A stretch of 64,000 bases of DNA from Liolophura sinensis (lineage: Eukaryota; Mollusca; Polyplacophora; Chitonida; Chitonidae). Location of the stretch: NCBI RefSeq assembly GCF_032854445.1, contig NC_088295.1:66571249-66635248 (forward strand), given 5' to 3'. The notes below the pieces were generated by a model. The model was not told where the DNA came from and did no database searches. It saw only the letters and a list, made by a program, of their open reading frames with translations. Both the position numbers and the translations under genes were made by a program. The stretch's first letter is position 1, and the number at the start of each line of letters is the position of its first letter. Of this stretch, positions 12,670 to 26,219 are shown piece by piece.

Positions 12670-15500
12670 ATTTTAACGGCAAGTAAACTTTCCATGAAAT
12701 ACTTGCTTTCCATGTTTTAATGGCGGCTGAAAAACAAAAGTGACCTTACACTTAATTTGCATAGCTCTGCTAACTAACCATTCTGTTCACACGTATACCC
12801 TTGCGCTTGTGTATTGTGGGGATGTTCCCATATTGCAACCGAACAGTAACGACAACAGTATGTAAATCTGTAGGTGTTCCGCTCGTGGAATTATTTGACA
12901 TATGTCATTATATTGTTTCAACAGGCAACTTCTTCGCTTCACCTTGTAAGTCACCCACAGACCAGCTTTACCACGTCAGGTTTTTTTTTTGCGATATAGG
13001 AACTTACTTATCTTACCCCTTCTCAACATACACCACACAAAACTGCTCAGACAGAGATGTACCCTGGAGAGTAGAACTTGTACACCAGCTATGTCAAAGC
13101 TGAATACATGGTGATTAAACCGTATAAAACACTCTGGGTTTGTTTGTATCCAAATGTCTTCATTTGATGGCGACAAAACAGTCAACGAACAAACCTTCGC
13201 AAAAATGCGCGTTTTTACAACATTCTGAGAAATCTGGATGAGTTGCTGATGTTTTTCAACTCATCTAGTAACGAACGTTTGAGGGTAGTTACAGCATTAC
13301 AAATCCCAATCGTCTATAGGATACGTTAAACTATCCAATATCCAATATCAAAATATACACTGCCACCAATAACATGTTCTTATTTTGTAATCAGAAACAA
13401 ATGCATTACTATGGCCAGTCAAAAGCCCATGAGTACAACCAGCTCCTTCTAAAGCAGGACCACCTGTGTGAAGAAATTGTCCATGGGCATGCTGATGTAA
13501 TACAACAATACGTTATTTTGCACTCCGCACGCTTGACGTTGATGAAGGAATCTCCTCGGTATTTTTTCCTTTATTTATGAATTCCAAATTTTATCATTTT
13601 ATGTGCAAGTCGCACTGAGAGAGACGTCCACGCGATGTAATAAGGAAAAAGTCACATCGACATCATTATCAACTTCCGGCGTGATGCGCCAGTGTCATCA
13701 ATCAACTTTTTACTAGTTCTCTTCAGCTATCTTTTTATAAGATTATGGGTAATTTTTATCAAAACAATGTCCACTTTACGTTTTCTGCTGAAATCATTAA
13801 TCAAAAGTAAAACCAGGATATGAACAGTGTCCCGACTTAATTATCTGTTCGTGTTGAGGAGAAAAACGTCAGTGAAAGCTTGTTTATCTCTTTTGTTTAA
13901 ATTTTGTTTGTCCTTGACACTGAATTCAGACGGATTAATTCCGTCGACACATGGCATTATGTCAGGTGATTGCAGACCACTCCATATCATTATGGCTATA
14001 CAAAATTCCCTTCGTTCCAGTCGCTGGTCTGCAGCTGTATTGAAGAATAAGTGCGCGTGTATATTTATGGCATTACGAGATATTATGGATATAAAAGCCA
14101 GACTGTGGAGACAAGCATTAAGAAAATGATAACCATTGTTCTTGTCTAATTCCTTTATACTCATTATATTCATTTCCTGTAATTTGAGAATATGGTCCTG
14201 TATTAATTACCATAAGCAGAATCATGGAACATACAGCTGTGGGCGAAACGACTAGAAAAACCAACTTGATATGCACCTTACCATGTTGAAGCTTTGTGGC
14301 AAGTTTTAAAGTAGTATGATGAATCCTTGTGAAAAACGTACTGAAAATGTTTACTGACGGATCAACAACAAGAGTGGTGGACGGACTGAAAGACAACAGG
14401 GTAGAGGGATAGAAACAAGGCTCATGTGTTCAAGGCAGGCTTGGACAATATAACGCAGCTGTCAGGCAATATTTTACGCCGTTCATGCAGTCTTACTTTG
14501 GTACTGAAAGACAATTCTATAACTTGAGAGAAATACACACCCTATGCACAGTGAGGCTCAGCTCTGTTCAAAGGACGGGTGGCTTTATTTTTGAACTATT
14601 CCAAGAGGCCTGTTCTCATATTATTTTACTGCCATAAAATCAATGCACTGGTGTCGTCAACATGATGCTCACGGGTGTTTATGTCTATAAACTTACCCAG
14701 ATCTTAATAAAAACCCCGTTAATCGTAATTCCACAAAAGGAAAAATAACCGTTTATCGAGAGCGCCACGGGGCTGTGAAAATATATTCGTGGTCTTGAGC
14801 GTTCGCCCATTGTTTGATAACTTGCATTGTTTGAGAACCTTCAGGAATTTGCTTTAAAAAAACACATCGATGGATCGCATTACTAAATGAAAGGTTTTTT
14901 TATTATGAAGAAAATATAGATTGTACGTCTAAAATGTAAATGTAATTTAACAGATGTCATTTTGTGCGATTGATTTGCTTTACAAGTGGCTAACGCAAAC
15001 ATCTAAACATTTATGCCTTACATGTACATGCCTTGGGACGCTTTTTTGAACTAAGTGTTTTTTCTCTTTAATCTTCCTTTCTCCAAAACAGAAATTAATC
15101 ATCAAGCTTTTTCAGCATTCTGTGTACTTTTATATTTCTTTCATATTAAGACGTCTAGGATGATAACTTTTGTCACACAGAATCCACTTTCTCTGCACGT
15201 AACTTTGTGCGGTTTAGCCGTACAGAGGTTTACATGCATTGTAAGCCTGGATTATCAGTTAGAAAGAGAAAACGCACACATTTACACCGGTAGCACAAGA
15301 AATGGTATAGTTATCTGTGCAAACATATTCATATTGAACATATTTTTTCTTAAACGGCGTGTTATTCTGAGCTTAATCTTTATCCATATGAATCCCGATG
15401 TCACACCGACCTGACATACATCGGCTACAAATTGCCAATTGTACACCACTGATGCGGTTTACCGGCTTCCTCGCTTCCCTATAAACCCATCGAATCTATA
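12670..15500 (+). repeat. Tandem array 1, unit B, left part
   Basis: Counterpart of 3490-8460. The ORFs at 13827-14129 (+), 13841-14173 (-) and 15055-15414 (+) fall in duplicated DNA and are not kept open in unit A, so they are not treated as genes. Confidence 0.75.
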
Positions 15501-15599
15501 GAAGTGTTATATGTTGTGCCAGTGCGGATTCCTGTTACAAAACTTTATTCACAGTAGACTTAAACTGTGTATTTACCGATTTTTACTCCGGGTTCGATC

Positions 15600-18270
15600 G
15601 TATCAAGGCAGAATATCCGACGGTGATCCAGCTTGAGGGTGGTAAAATGCAGGGGGATGCAAGTGCCTGCCACCACGCCTTGAAGCTGTAACAAATTCAG
15701 CTCAGTTAGATTCGAACACCGCTGCCAATGGCGTATAAGGTTTAAATCCTGATCACATACATGTATGTTACATCGTGTCCGACACTTAAATTTACCATAG
15801 TTTATTCTTTTCCGAATCCCATCACTGTTAAAACATTTTTATAATACACAATAAACATAAAGTACAACTGACGATTTTCTGCGCTTAATGAAACGTCATT
15901 CATGCAAGCAGCTCAAAATGAAGAGGTCTCAAAGACGAGGACCGGGTTTAAATTTCGTGTGTCATTAGCTGGGAGTACCACCTAGGAACCGCTCGCTATG
16001 GTGAGGGTCAATGCTCTACTAAAGACCTTTGGGGGTCAACATTATAACTGAAGTGGAATTATGGTTTCCCTGTCAGTGGTTGGAAAAGGTCAGCATATGT
16101 GAAATGGCTTACGTCAGGCGTCTAGGTTTAACCAGAAACACAGCCAGGTGTACTACATGTAGCTTCTGGTTGCTTCCCGTACAATGTAGACTGGCATGTA
16201 CTCAAGGACCTAGACAACGGTCGATTTAAACCAATTTACCAATCAAGCTACCATGTATTCCCAAAGCATTGTGCTTTTGAAGATTTCCACAGCTTTGAAA
16301 GTTTGATCTTTAGTGAATGATGTTGATTTTCCCTTATGAAACATGAATGAAATTCTGACTCATTTTAGATCATCTGTTTAGTCTAAAATATATGAAAATT
16401 GTTTTGTAACAATTGTAAAATGTTTGCGTTTCAATGTTAAGTTTGATCTCGTTCACTGTCATTCACTTTTTAATATCCAGTCGGGTGATTTCGGCTAACA
16501 TCGTCGCCCATCGTAGGTATAATATATTAAACTTTATTGTTATCTAAGGAAATCCGGGTTATCTGTTTGTATCTAGTTCCGATTCATTAACTCCCCGGCA
16601 AAAAAGATTTCAAACAAAAATTTTAGAATTAATTATGTCATTCATGTTGCTTCCTTTGTGGGCCCGTTTACCATACTTGTTACCGTGAACTTTTTAGCTT
16701 TAACAAATTGAGTTAATCTGCGAAGTAATTTGAACCACACAAGAAATTTATATTACTTTATAAATTGTCAAGTTACATATTGGAGAAGTTTAAATATTTT
16801 ATAGTAAATTAATATGGATTACATATGACATTCTTCACATGAAGGCTCAATGCTATTTACTTCAGATGACTGCATGTCGATCAATTACATTAAGACGCGG
16901 GGCGAGGGAGGCATCTATTTATCAGTTTACCATCGCACTAAATCTCTATTAAAGACATTGTCATATATTCAGTCTATAATTCTTAAGACAAAACTTGTTT
17001 CCAATAACAGCATTAGACGAAAAAGGATATTATCGCATGCATCTAACGGCATACATTTGGCTGATGGTTAGCAACGAATATTTTATAGCTTCGCCTATAA
17101 CACCTAACAATTTCAACCGCGTATTGGGGAATCCTTTGCGTCATTTCGCTGAAAATCTGTCACCGTCAGCAAGTCGCCAATTGGCCCGAGCGACACGATT
17201 TCCAATATAGTAGCAAGGGATACTTTAGATCTCCTGATGATGGCAACATATAGTGCCCAATTGCCACATCGGACCTTTTTCTGAGTTACACTACTCGTTT
17301 ATGAACTCAACTCACCAAATAGCTAATCTTACATTATACAAGGCTTGAAGTGGAGGGGAAATAATGGTAAAATGACAAATCATTATTACATTGCATAAAC
17401 TGTATAAAGCCTAACACATAATCCGCATAGCTTGATGAGAAAAATCACAAATATCTATTACAGTTTCAACGACATTTGTAACCTTGCTTAATTCATATGT
17501 TATTACATTAAAATCGCTTTAAAGCATATGCGAAAGGTGGATTAGACCACGTGGCCCATATGTTACAGTAATAATCATATTAATGAGCAGAAGATATTAA
17601 CAGTCAATATTGAGTAAATGAGTCAATATTAACAGACTTTCTCATAATATGTATTTGATTCCACGGTGATTGAATCTAGTTTCTTCTTTAAAAACTTGGA
17701 AACAAAAATAAGTTCTAAAAATACTTTTTTCATGATGTATTTCTGGTATGTTTATTTACCCGACTAGACTACTGTTGTCAGTGGCTAAACTGATATCTAC
17801 CGTGAAATATTCCTGTTGTATGGCTCTTTCACATACGTTACACTGTTGATTGTTTCCTTACTATCTATGTTGAAACCTCGTATTGGACAATTCAAGCGCT
17901 GTTATGCATGCTTACACTTTTATCAATAAAAAAGCAAAACATCATACTTAACCGTTAGCCTTAAGCTACATTAATCTACTAAAGTGCAACTGGGCTTTCA
18001 ATACACTTTATATTTCATTGACCTAAGGTACTGTGGCCAGCGTATTTACTTAACATCACGTTGAAGTCACCCTAATTACTTTGTGTCTTGGTCCAACTGG
18101 AATGGCATTGTCGGTAGTCAAGTGGGAAAGGCTGACAGGGGATGGCTTTAACCGCACTGTGAACAGGAAGCAATTAAACTTAATCTCCCTCTGGATTTGA
18201 GAAGAGTTTGGTCGCCCATCTTTTTTTATTCACACCACAACGTTCCTAACAGAAGACGATAGAATTCCAG
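15600..18270 (+). repeat. Tandem array 1, unit B, right part
   Basis: Counterpart of 8500-11130 at a nearly constant offset of about 7.13-7.15 kb: CATTAGCTGGGAGT at 15966, GTGCAACTGGGCTTTC at 17987. Confidence 0.75.
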
Positions 18271-18689
18271 GACGTTCTGTATGTTAACTCTCACAGTCTT
18301 TGGAATACCACAATCGCCCTTAGTATATATGCATGCAGCACGCAATGAAATCGGATGAAAATAGGCTTTTAGGTTGTATTTTAATAATGTATTATAGCTT
18401 GAATTTAAAAGTTTGTCAGGTTGTATATAATCGGTCATTTCTATTCTTTTTATTTAGTATTATATACGTGGGTAAGAGTAATGAAATAAGCAATCTAAAT
18501 ACTTACACATTTCGGCTCCAACTAAGACATGCACAACGCTCAGCTTTAGCAACCATGTTGACTGTGAATGTCAATCTACACTGACTCCAACGTCCTTCAG
18601 TGAATCAGATTTCATTCATTCAAATCCATTGGTTACCAGTGCCTACATCAATCACAATTATAGGTTTTGCATTCATTTTTTATTATTAT

Positions 18690-18810
18690 TTTTTTTGTTT
18701 AGAATTTTTCCAACCAGGTAAAATGGTTTTAAAACATCAGATTTCACGATGGTTCAGTTATCCAGAGGGTATGAGTGACGTCAAACCCATATTTTTGCTT
18801 GAAATAGTTC
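18690..18810 (+). repeat. Duplicated block W, copy 1 (match at 22280-22390)
   Basis: AGAATTTTTCCAACCAGGTA here pairs with AGAATTTTTCTAACCAAGTC at 22288, with matching spacing on either side. It lies between units B and C of array 1. Confidence 0.45.
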
Positions 18811-19508
18811 GCTTCAAGGTACATTTAGGGAATGCAATCAAGGAATACAAATCTATATGTATATGCATTTTGAGAAATGAAATCGAGCAGTTTATGTGTA
18901 ATGTGGCAAAAGTGTGATGTGACATCAATGATCTCAATGTGGCCAGAAAAGGCCAACGTAGAAATCCAATATCTCTAATGCCATTTACTAGCTTGAAAAA
19001 AATAATAAATCGAACTATTTTTTCTGCACGGTTTTTCAGTGTTTAACATTGTTCCATCTGTCATATACTTCATGTTAGTGTTTTCTCTGCCTTTCATTCT
19101 CACCAAACACAACAATATATTCTACAAAAACTTTTGAATGGACTATTGTAATTGTATCGTGCATGGACATGGTGAACATTATCGATGGGGATAAAGATCA
19201 ATAAATCATTCACGGTGTGTCAAAAAAGGTCGACGGGTTAATAAGTGGCAAGAATGAGCATGCTTTGCATACAGCCTAATGAAAGCTCGGAGATGTGAAT
19301 GGTTGTTTGTGCACAGTCGTATTTTAATGTATTAAAATCTTTATGTGAAATTCTGCCACACTTACATGCCTATTTTACGACAAAGTCAAGTATCTGTGTG
19401 AAGTGTACCCAGTTTTTACAGACAGATTTAGGTCTGTCCAGGACGCCTTTGATAAACAGCAGTTAATATTGACATCAGATTATACAAAAGTCAGATGATG
19501 AGTGTGAT

Positions 19509-19676
19509 CATACATACATACATACATACATACATGCATACATACATACATACATACATACATACATACATGCATACATACATACATACATACATACATA
19601 CATACATACATACATGCATACATACATACATACATACATACATACATACATACATACATACATACATACATACATG
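19509..19676. repeat. (CATA)n microsatellite, about 165 bp
   Basis: Tetranucleotide CATA/TACA array with three or four TGCA interruptions, spaced at roughly 40-60 bases. It keeps frames open on both strands (Tyr-Val-Cys-Met or His-Thr-Tyr-Ile repeats), which explains three spurious ORFs. Confidence 0.97.
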
Positions 19677-21635
19677 TACACAGTTCAAAGCCGATGTGTG
19701 GTTGTGTGCTGATATAACTAGCTTGATTACAATACCATCATTTATTCTTATTTATGCCACCATCGCGAAATATTCTTGCTAATTTACAATTCCCTTAAAA
19801 AGTAAAAAAAGCAATAAATGTATCAAAGTTAAATAAAGTAATTCGGTCTAAAGCTCTGTAGTCTGTTCTACAGTCCTGCCGTTGTGCGAAAAGGTAGAAC
19901 TAAGGAACAATAGCATATGCGGCCAATGTTATGCGTTGCCAATGTTCAGGAAAAGGTACAACATTCCTGTTTGTAAATGCAATATCCAAATGCTTAATTA
20001 AGTCAGGATACCTCCCCATGTATATCCATGTTTTCTTTACCTGATCCGTCACCTTACTATAATCATTGAACCACAATAGAAGTTTTATCATATTTATTTT
20101 GAATGCTTAAAAAAAATGTTGACTTGCATAATAGTTTTCTTCCCCATGTTTCTATGGAAATATATGTATGGGTGATTAATCTTTTACAAAAGGAAACTCA
20201 ACGGAATACGAATTTATCAGATTTTAAAGCAAATCCCCCATAATGTAATGGATTTCTTTCTATTGTGCTTTTGAAATAGAATTGCGTGACCGCACGAAAG
20301 TGTTTTTAATAATTATTATTTCATGTTGGTTTTGTTTCAATAACTTGACGGTCTGGGAGAGTGCCAGAACTGCAGGGATTGTAAAGTTGGAACCTAAAGG
20401 ACTTTCCTAAAGGAGTTTCCAAGTTTGCTATGACAAGATAATAATTTCCCAAACATCCAAGCAAGTCATGATTGCAGTAATGATTGGATTAGCACTTGTC
20501 TGGTGCGCGTAAGCCATTCATTGCAGGCATATTGAAGCTGTCAACTGTATTTTTAGCAGGAGTTCCAACCGTAATTTCGTTCACAATAATTACACGACAT
20601 TCAGTCAGATTGACACAGAATATCGACGGCATGAATCTGCCAGTCACTGCTTACTCCCCATGTTATTTCTAGGTCCAACATGAGGGACACATGTTGGACG
20701 CCACATACCCATGGGTATCGTGAGATTGTTTTGTTTTGTCAACAAATGGTTTGCTTGAGTTAAATAATGAATTAAGTAATCGATGAACATTGACCAATTC
20801 TCAACTTTTTCACAGCGTGAATGTGGTGTGCATATCTCATATGTTTGAAAGTTCGGGAGTATTTTGCCACGGATTGGTGGTTTATGCCCTGCAGTCCAAT
20901 TCCTCCACCCATGAATCCGCTCGCCATCGTGTAAGTGAAAATATATCATTGAACAAACAAATAAGCTGATTTTATTACGTGAATTGCTCTTACATATACA
21001 ACTGCCAATCGCTTCACACAGTTTTCTTCTTGCTGACTGTGTTTGTCGTGGTGGGTGTCACACTTTGTCCAGTCTACTGGACAATATGGGTTTGCTATGA
21101 TATGGGTTTGCTAACACACATTCAGACATGACGAATGTTTGTCTTTAATTTGGATGGATGCCTAATGCCCTTTAATACGCCTGTTTAGTGTCCGCGAAGT
21201 CTGGCATGTTGTTCATCTGAAGACCAGCACATTATCCTCAAGGCAAACACATAGTCAAAAACACAAGAAGACGCATAGAAGCGATTGTGATCCGTAGATA
21301 GGACCATACCGCAAGTTAACAGAGACCAAGCGTCCTGCATGCCCAGTACTTATAAGGACGTTATAACAGATGTGTCACGTTAATATATGTATATTACATA
21401 ACTCCTGATATTTGCATCATATGCGTTTTACATCTTAATTGCATGTGTACATGTCTGTAGACTCATATGGAATTACATTAATAAAGCATCGTTGACTGCT
21501 TATATTATCATCATATCACACCAGATAATTGTTACTAAAATATGTTTTAGTAGCTTTACGCAACTGCAATTAAATCGTTGGCCATTGATTCAAATAGCGC
21601 TGTGACCAACAATGAGTTGCTGTTTTTTTTTCATG

Positions 21636-21757
21636 GCATCATGATGGGAGGAAACCGGGCAAGCTCGAAGAAAACCCTCGGAGGTTGCTGTCAGACGTTC
21701 CCACGTACGGTTGGAGAGGGAACTAGCATGAGCTGAACTTGAACTCAGAGCGAGTTA
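21636..21757 (-). mobile_element. SINE-B fragment
   Basis: Middle of the element: ATGGGAGGAAACCGGGC, CGAAGAAAACCC, then the GAACTTGAACTCAGAGCG head region. The tail half is lost. Confidence 0.6.
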
Positions 21758-21799
21758 TAATCATACCCCTTTGTTTGCCTTTCAATGAACACTTCTCCC

Positions 21800-21985
21800 T
21801 GTGAACTCACGAAACGTCTTTCTACAAAATATTTACATCGCCACAGAATAAATTGCTGCCAAAATCGATCATCCTTCACCGTTCGGCCTAGACGGAGAGT
21901 AGTTCTCTAGAAGGGCTAGATTTGTTTGTTTCACAGTACATGGCCCAGACTCTCTTGTTTCTTCCACAAATCTTAACTTGATAAC
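21800..21985 (+). repeat. Duplicated block R, copy 1 (match at 28250-28450)
   Basis: AACGTCTTTCTACAAAATAT and ATCATCCTTCACCG are shared with 28262-28332, and the homology continues weakly through CTTGTTTCTTCCACAAATC. Confidence 0.65.
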
Positions 21986-22279
21986 GAAATTAAAGGGACA
22001 TCAGCTACCTTAGCTAGAGGCATTGAGATGTTGTCAGGCGTAAGTTTGAGACATTCTCCCCAACCCCTCAAACTCAGCACCTTGACCCGTAAACCTGCAT
22101 TTGAGATTAACCTATGACGTCTAATAGCAACAATCTGAAGAAAAGAATCTTCTGAAAGAAAACAATAACTCTGGGGTTTTGTTTTCTAACTTTACAGTTG
22201 TGCCAAATACATACACTATCGTGAAATATCCGTATCTAATACAGAATCATTAAACACTCTTCTGGAAAACACATCAGTT

Positions 22280-22390
22280 TATTTTATAAGAATTTTTCTA
22301 ACCAAGTCAAAAGCATTTAAAAAAATTAAAACCCACGGGGGTTGTATGGATCTAGTGTGTATCAAAGACGTCGAATCCAAATGTTTTGCG
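22280..22390 (+). repeat. Duplicated block W, copy 2
   Basis: Partner of 18690-18810. The ORF at 22487-22741 follows it and has no recognisable content. Confidence 0.45.
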
Positions 22391-23819
22391 TGAATTAATT
22401 GCCTTTCACAGTCAATCGGAAAATGCATTTATGGCTTTATGTTTCTATGAATTTCGAAAACAGAAGCCTATCACTTGGTGTGTTAAATGGCAAAAACTGC
22501 TGCCCGACTGAATCCAATTGAATATAATCTAATGTTTCAAAAGCCTTTTAACCAGATAAAAAATGTTCAAAAATGGAAAATCCATAATACACTTGCATCA
22601 AACATACTTAAGTGTCTTATTTTGTCCTTAAGTTTGCAGTCACAGATGTACTTCTCTGTTCCATTTACCTCATGGTCATGGATAGGAACATGTCAGGTAA
22701 TGCAATTAAACAGAATCAAACATTGTGTGTCATTTTACTGAAATGTTTCCAGATTTACACAGGTCTATGACCTGTCACTTTCAGATAAACACCAGTAAGA
22801 GTCCAAACTAGCATGGGCTCCTGCATAAAATGGGAAGTATTTAAAAAAAATTAAATACATTCATACTAAATATCGGATATCATTTTTGAAATAAGCTGGT
22901 GTTATGTACCTGAAAATTTATGTTCTAACTTCTTTGAAATGGATATACATATAAGTGCTTGTGCACTGTAATGTTACAAATTCATTGTGAACAAGATCCC
23001 GTTTGTACGTACATATGTATGGCCGAGCTGAACGAATGGCGCCTACTCAGACACTGTTCGATCCGCAGAATAACCCAGAATCGTTGGTGTGAAGTGGGAA
23101 CAGATTGAAAATCCTTTGATGCTATCCGCCCAGTCTAGACGTAGTTCTAAACAAAATGTCGAAGTTCCAGTCTTGGTGATGGCCTAGGTTTCAAGGAATA
23201 TGCGGCTAATACTGAATACATGTAACATAGATTAGTAATAAAGCATCTTACGTCTATGTACGTGTATGGATTCAGCTGGTATTGGACAACGCAATAGCAA
23301 GTTTGTGGAATTTGAAAGTCTGGAGCTTTGGGAAACAGTTGGAGTGCTTACAACAGTAGGTCTGGCTATAGACTCTGAACCCTTTTAATGCTACGAATAA
23401 AGGAGAGTGACTATGCTAGTTTTAGCTCATCCACTGTCGGAGCCTACGTGGGATGCATGCGGAACTACAACACAAACAGGTGATTTTGAGCATGTGATGT
23501 ACTAGTGTCGGATATTCATTTACATATACTAATCCATTTAATTTTCAAGAGAATGTTATCTTTATTATGACCAGAACGAGCTGTCACGATATTCATCGTA
23601 AATATTGAAAAGACATCGCTTTATTTTGTTTAATTTCCTTGAGCCATGATTTCAGCAGTTACGTTTGACCATTTGCCAGCTATCACAATGCCATCGCAGC
23701 TCTAGCTATGCTCTGTATAATGCTTTCCTTTATACTGCATTTTTTTTTTGCTGTACATGGTACCCACATTGAATTCCAAAATTTGTTACACCTGGCTACA
23801 CATCTTCCATCTTGTCTCA

Positions 23820-25530
23820 CAGGCAGCTTTGCCATGGCTTATCTTTTACCGAATTATTCCACTGGTAATATATTTCCATATAATGGTACTTGTAGCGTTC
23901 AGAAGCCTTTCTCTATTTTCAGTGTTTAATGAAAGGTCTATCATGAAATTCGCTGAGAATGATGAACATCTAATAACCAGGGCCAGATTTAAATCCCATC
24001 CCTCATGAGTGCAGAGTGCCTCTTAAGAACCAATTAGTGTGGTTAAATCAATGTACGTTATTCCAAGCCTCCAATGGTCAACGCCACCGGGATTTTATTC
24101 TCATGCACACTGCACTATCTCATGGATACAAACAGCCAACATGACTGAATATGGTTTGCTTCTAACGTCTCGGTCTAACCGCAAACACGACCAGGCTTGC
24201 TCACTCCCACGACCTCCCGTAGGATGCAAACAGACATACTCAAGGCATTGCACTTTTCACGTCATTCTTCAAAGTCTTTTAGACTTGATTTTTAGGTAAT
24301 TGGTAAGCTGCTACCAAACATTAAAGCGTAACATGTAGTTCGTGTCTTTATGCCCACTATTGTTATTTGACACACTTTGTCCTTTCTATTTGACAATGGG
24401 GATAATAAAAAATACATGAAAAAAAACACCGGATACTTTTCGGAGACTGCGGTAAATGGTGAAACGTGATGTTGTATTGTCGGTTTTGCATGTCAAGCCA
24501 CTTTGACAGCATTCTTCCCCCCCACCCCTCCCCCCACCCAGTCATAGTTTACTTTCGCCATATAGGACAAGGTGGCATTTCATTATTAGAGAGCAACCAT
24601 ACCTTCCCCCTTTTTATCTCGGTTCTGGACTTGAATGACAAATTCCTAATATATTTTAATAGGGTTTAAAAAAACACTTTTTAAGTCGATTAATTGATGC
24701 ATAAATGTGTAGTCACAAACCCTAATTTCTTGCAGTTTATGTCTTTTCAACGTTGACACTTATGAATAGACCATCATGGTGTCTTTGTATTATGCATTTT
24801 TTTCTCGAGTACATAATTGTACTTCGGAATGTTCCTTGATTCTGTGTCGTCCGTGGTATATTAAAAATATCGCATCGTACCGCAATCTAAGCTTATTTCT
24901 AAGACCCCAATACAGAACTCGTGGTAAAAGAGCTTTTAAAGAGTTTCAAAGGTAAATTTTCAGCAAATTGAACTCTGGAAAGACAATGTGGAAAGACAAT
25001 GGATTCAAGATTTCAGGCTTTTACTTACCTTTAGCTCTATATAAGAAACACAAACTGCAAATTGTTGCAGATAAGTATAGGTCAAGATGGACGTTACAGT
25101 CATCTACGCCATTCATTTACATAACCACTGTAATCAAACCGTAGCAGTTATTTTTTCTGGCCGTTTTGAGTTCTTGGAGCATTTTCCTGACTAGGTGGCC
25201 AGGTTATCGGATATTCCAATCTTTACCTTTACATGTTTCTTTAAAACAACACGTGTCATACTGTGAATCATTAGCCTTAAGCTAGATTGATCAGGTAAAG
25301 TGCAACTGGGCATTCGAAATGCCACTGAGTTCTGCTTGATCTGTGCTGAGACCGGTGCATTTATTTGTAATCAGTGTTAAATCCTTCAAATGCAGCGTGC
25401 ATGGGATCCGCTTGAGGCATGTACTGTTTGCAAGTTAGAAGTGCTATTAATATTCACTGATCCCCGTTTTCAATAAGAAGTAATCATTAATATAATTGCA
25501 AGGCTAACAAGTACAGCTTCCTGAATAGCA
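23820..25530 (+). repeat. Tandem array 1, unit C (right part only)
   Basis: Third copy of the 8500-11130 segment. TTTAATGAAAGGTC (23926) pairs with the CTTAATGAAAC block, AGATTTAAATC (23984) with the TTTAAAT block, CATTGCACTTTTCACGTCA (24244) with the A/B equivalents, and AGTGCAACTGGGCATTC (25297) with the last landmark. The distance between the second and last landmarks is 1.3 kb against about 2.05 kb in A and B, so about 0.7 kb has been lost. Confidence 0.65.
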
Positions 25531-25982
25531 AACAACGTCTCCATATACTGTGAGAATATCAACTTATAAAGTGGACATTAAGGGTTATTAGTTAATATTA
25601 ACTTGGATAAAGCAATCTCGGTTTGACCTTTACCTCGAGTTTCGTTTTTGTGTTAGATATGATTAAATGTCGTGTTTTAATATCCACGTGTAGTGCACAA
25701 AGCGGGCTTTGTTCCAACCATGTTGGAGCACCGACGTGTATGACAGCCTCAGCCTTATGTAAATTTTAGCTTTCTTCCTGTCGTTTGATGCCCCACCTGA
25801 ACTTTGATGAATTAATAATGCACTGATTTATAGTTTTGTAATTAAATCAATATTTAATTAAATATCAATATCCATTAAACATATTTTGTGAAATCTGGAA
25901 GAGAATTAAATGGATTTTGGTTTCTCAAATGTAAACATCGATAGTGCATTCATATCAAAACGTCAGTTAACCTCAGAATTCT

Positions 25983-26210
25983 TTATTCCACTCTCAATCT
26001 CTGAAAATGTAATCGTTTAAGGTGATCCAGAGTTTGGATGATTCCCGTTAGCTTCATTCCCCAGTGTGTCACGATATAATAGATCGCCATTGATAATTCC
26101 GCCAGGTCACACACATCCTTCCGAACCCTCTCAAGTACATTTGACATTTTGTTAACCACATCCATGACCCAGGGAAATTCAATTATGTCCGACGACAATG
26201 GGCATCCCAC
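25983..26210 (-). CDS. Unrecognised helix-rich ORF, possible exon
   Basis: A 75-codon frame that looks more protein-like than its neighbours: balanced composition, an amphipathic helix pattern in VMDVVNKMSNVLERVRKDV and a second helical stretch GIIQTLDHLKRLHF, two cysteines and no low complexity. On the minus strand the TAA stop at 25983-25985 overlaps an AATAAA polyadenylation signal (25982-25987), as would occur at the end of a very short 3' UTR. No domain was recognised. No convincing upstream acceptor was identified, although the frame could be the end of a spliced gene whose earlier exons lie at higher coordinates. It lies just beyond the third copy of the tandem array and no equivalent was seen beside the other copies. 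It may be chance. Confidence 0.25.
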   Translation of the reverse strand: MGCPLSSDIIEFPWVMDVVNKMSNVLERVRKDVCDLAELSMAIYYIVTHWGMKLTGIIQTLDHLKRLHFQRLRVE

Positions 26211-26219
26211 AGTCCCATT

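Noticed and set aside
13827-14173. Overlapping 100- and 110-codon ORFs on both strands
   Set aside because: In array 1 unit B; the homologous region in unit A (about 5.6-6.0 kb) has no matching frame.
15055-15414. 119-codon hydrophobic ORF
   Set aside because: In duplicated DNA; the aligned part of unit A (about 7.9-8.3 kb) is not open and shows no codon-like conservation.
19480-19782. ORFs of repeated Tyr-Val-Cys-Met or His-Thr-Tyr-Ile
   Set aside because: Direct translation of the (CATA)n microsatellite.
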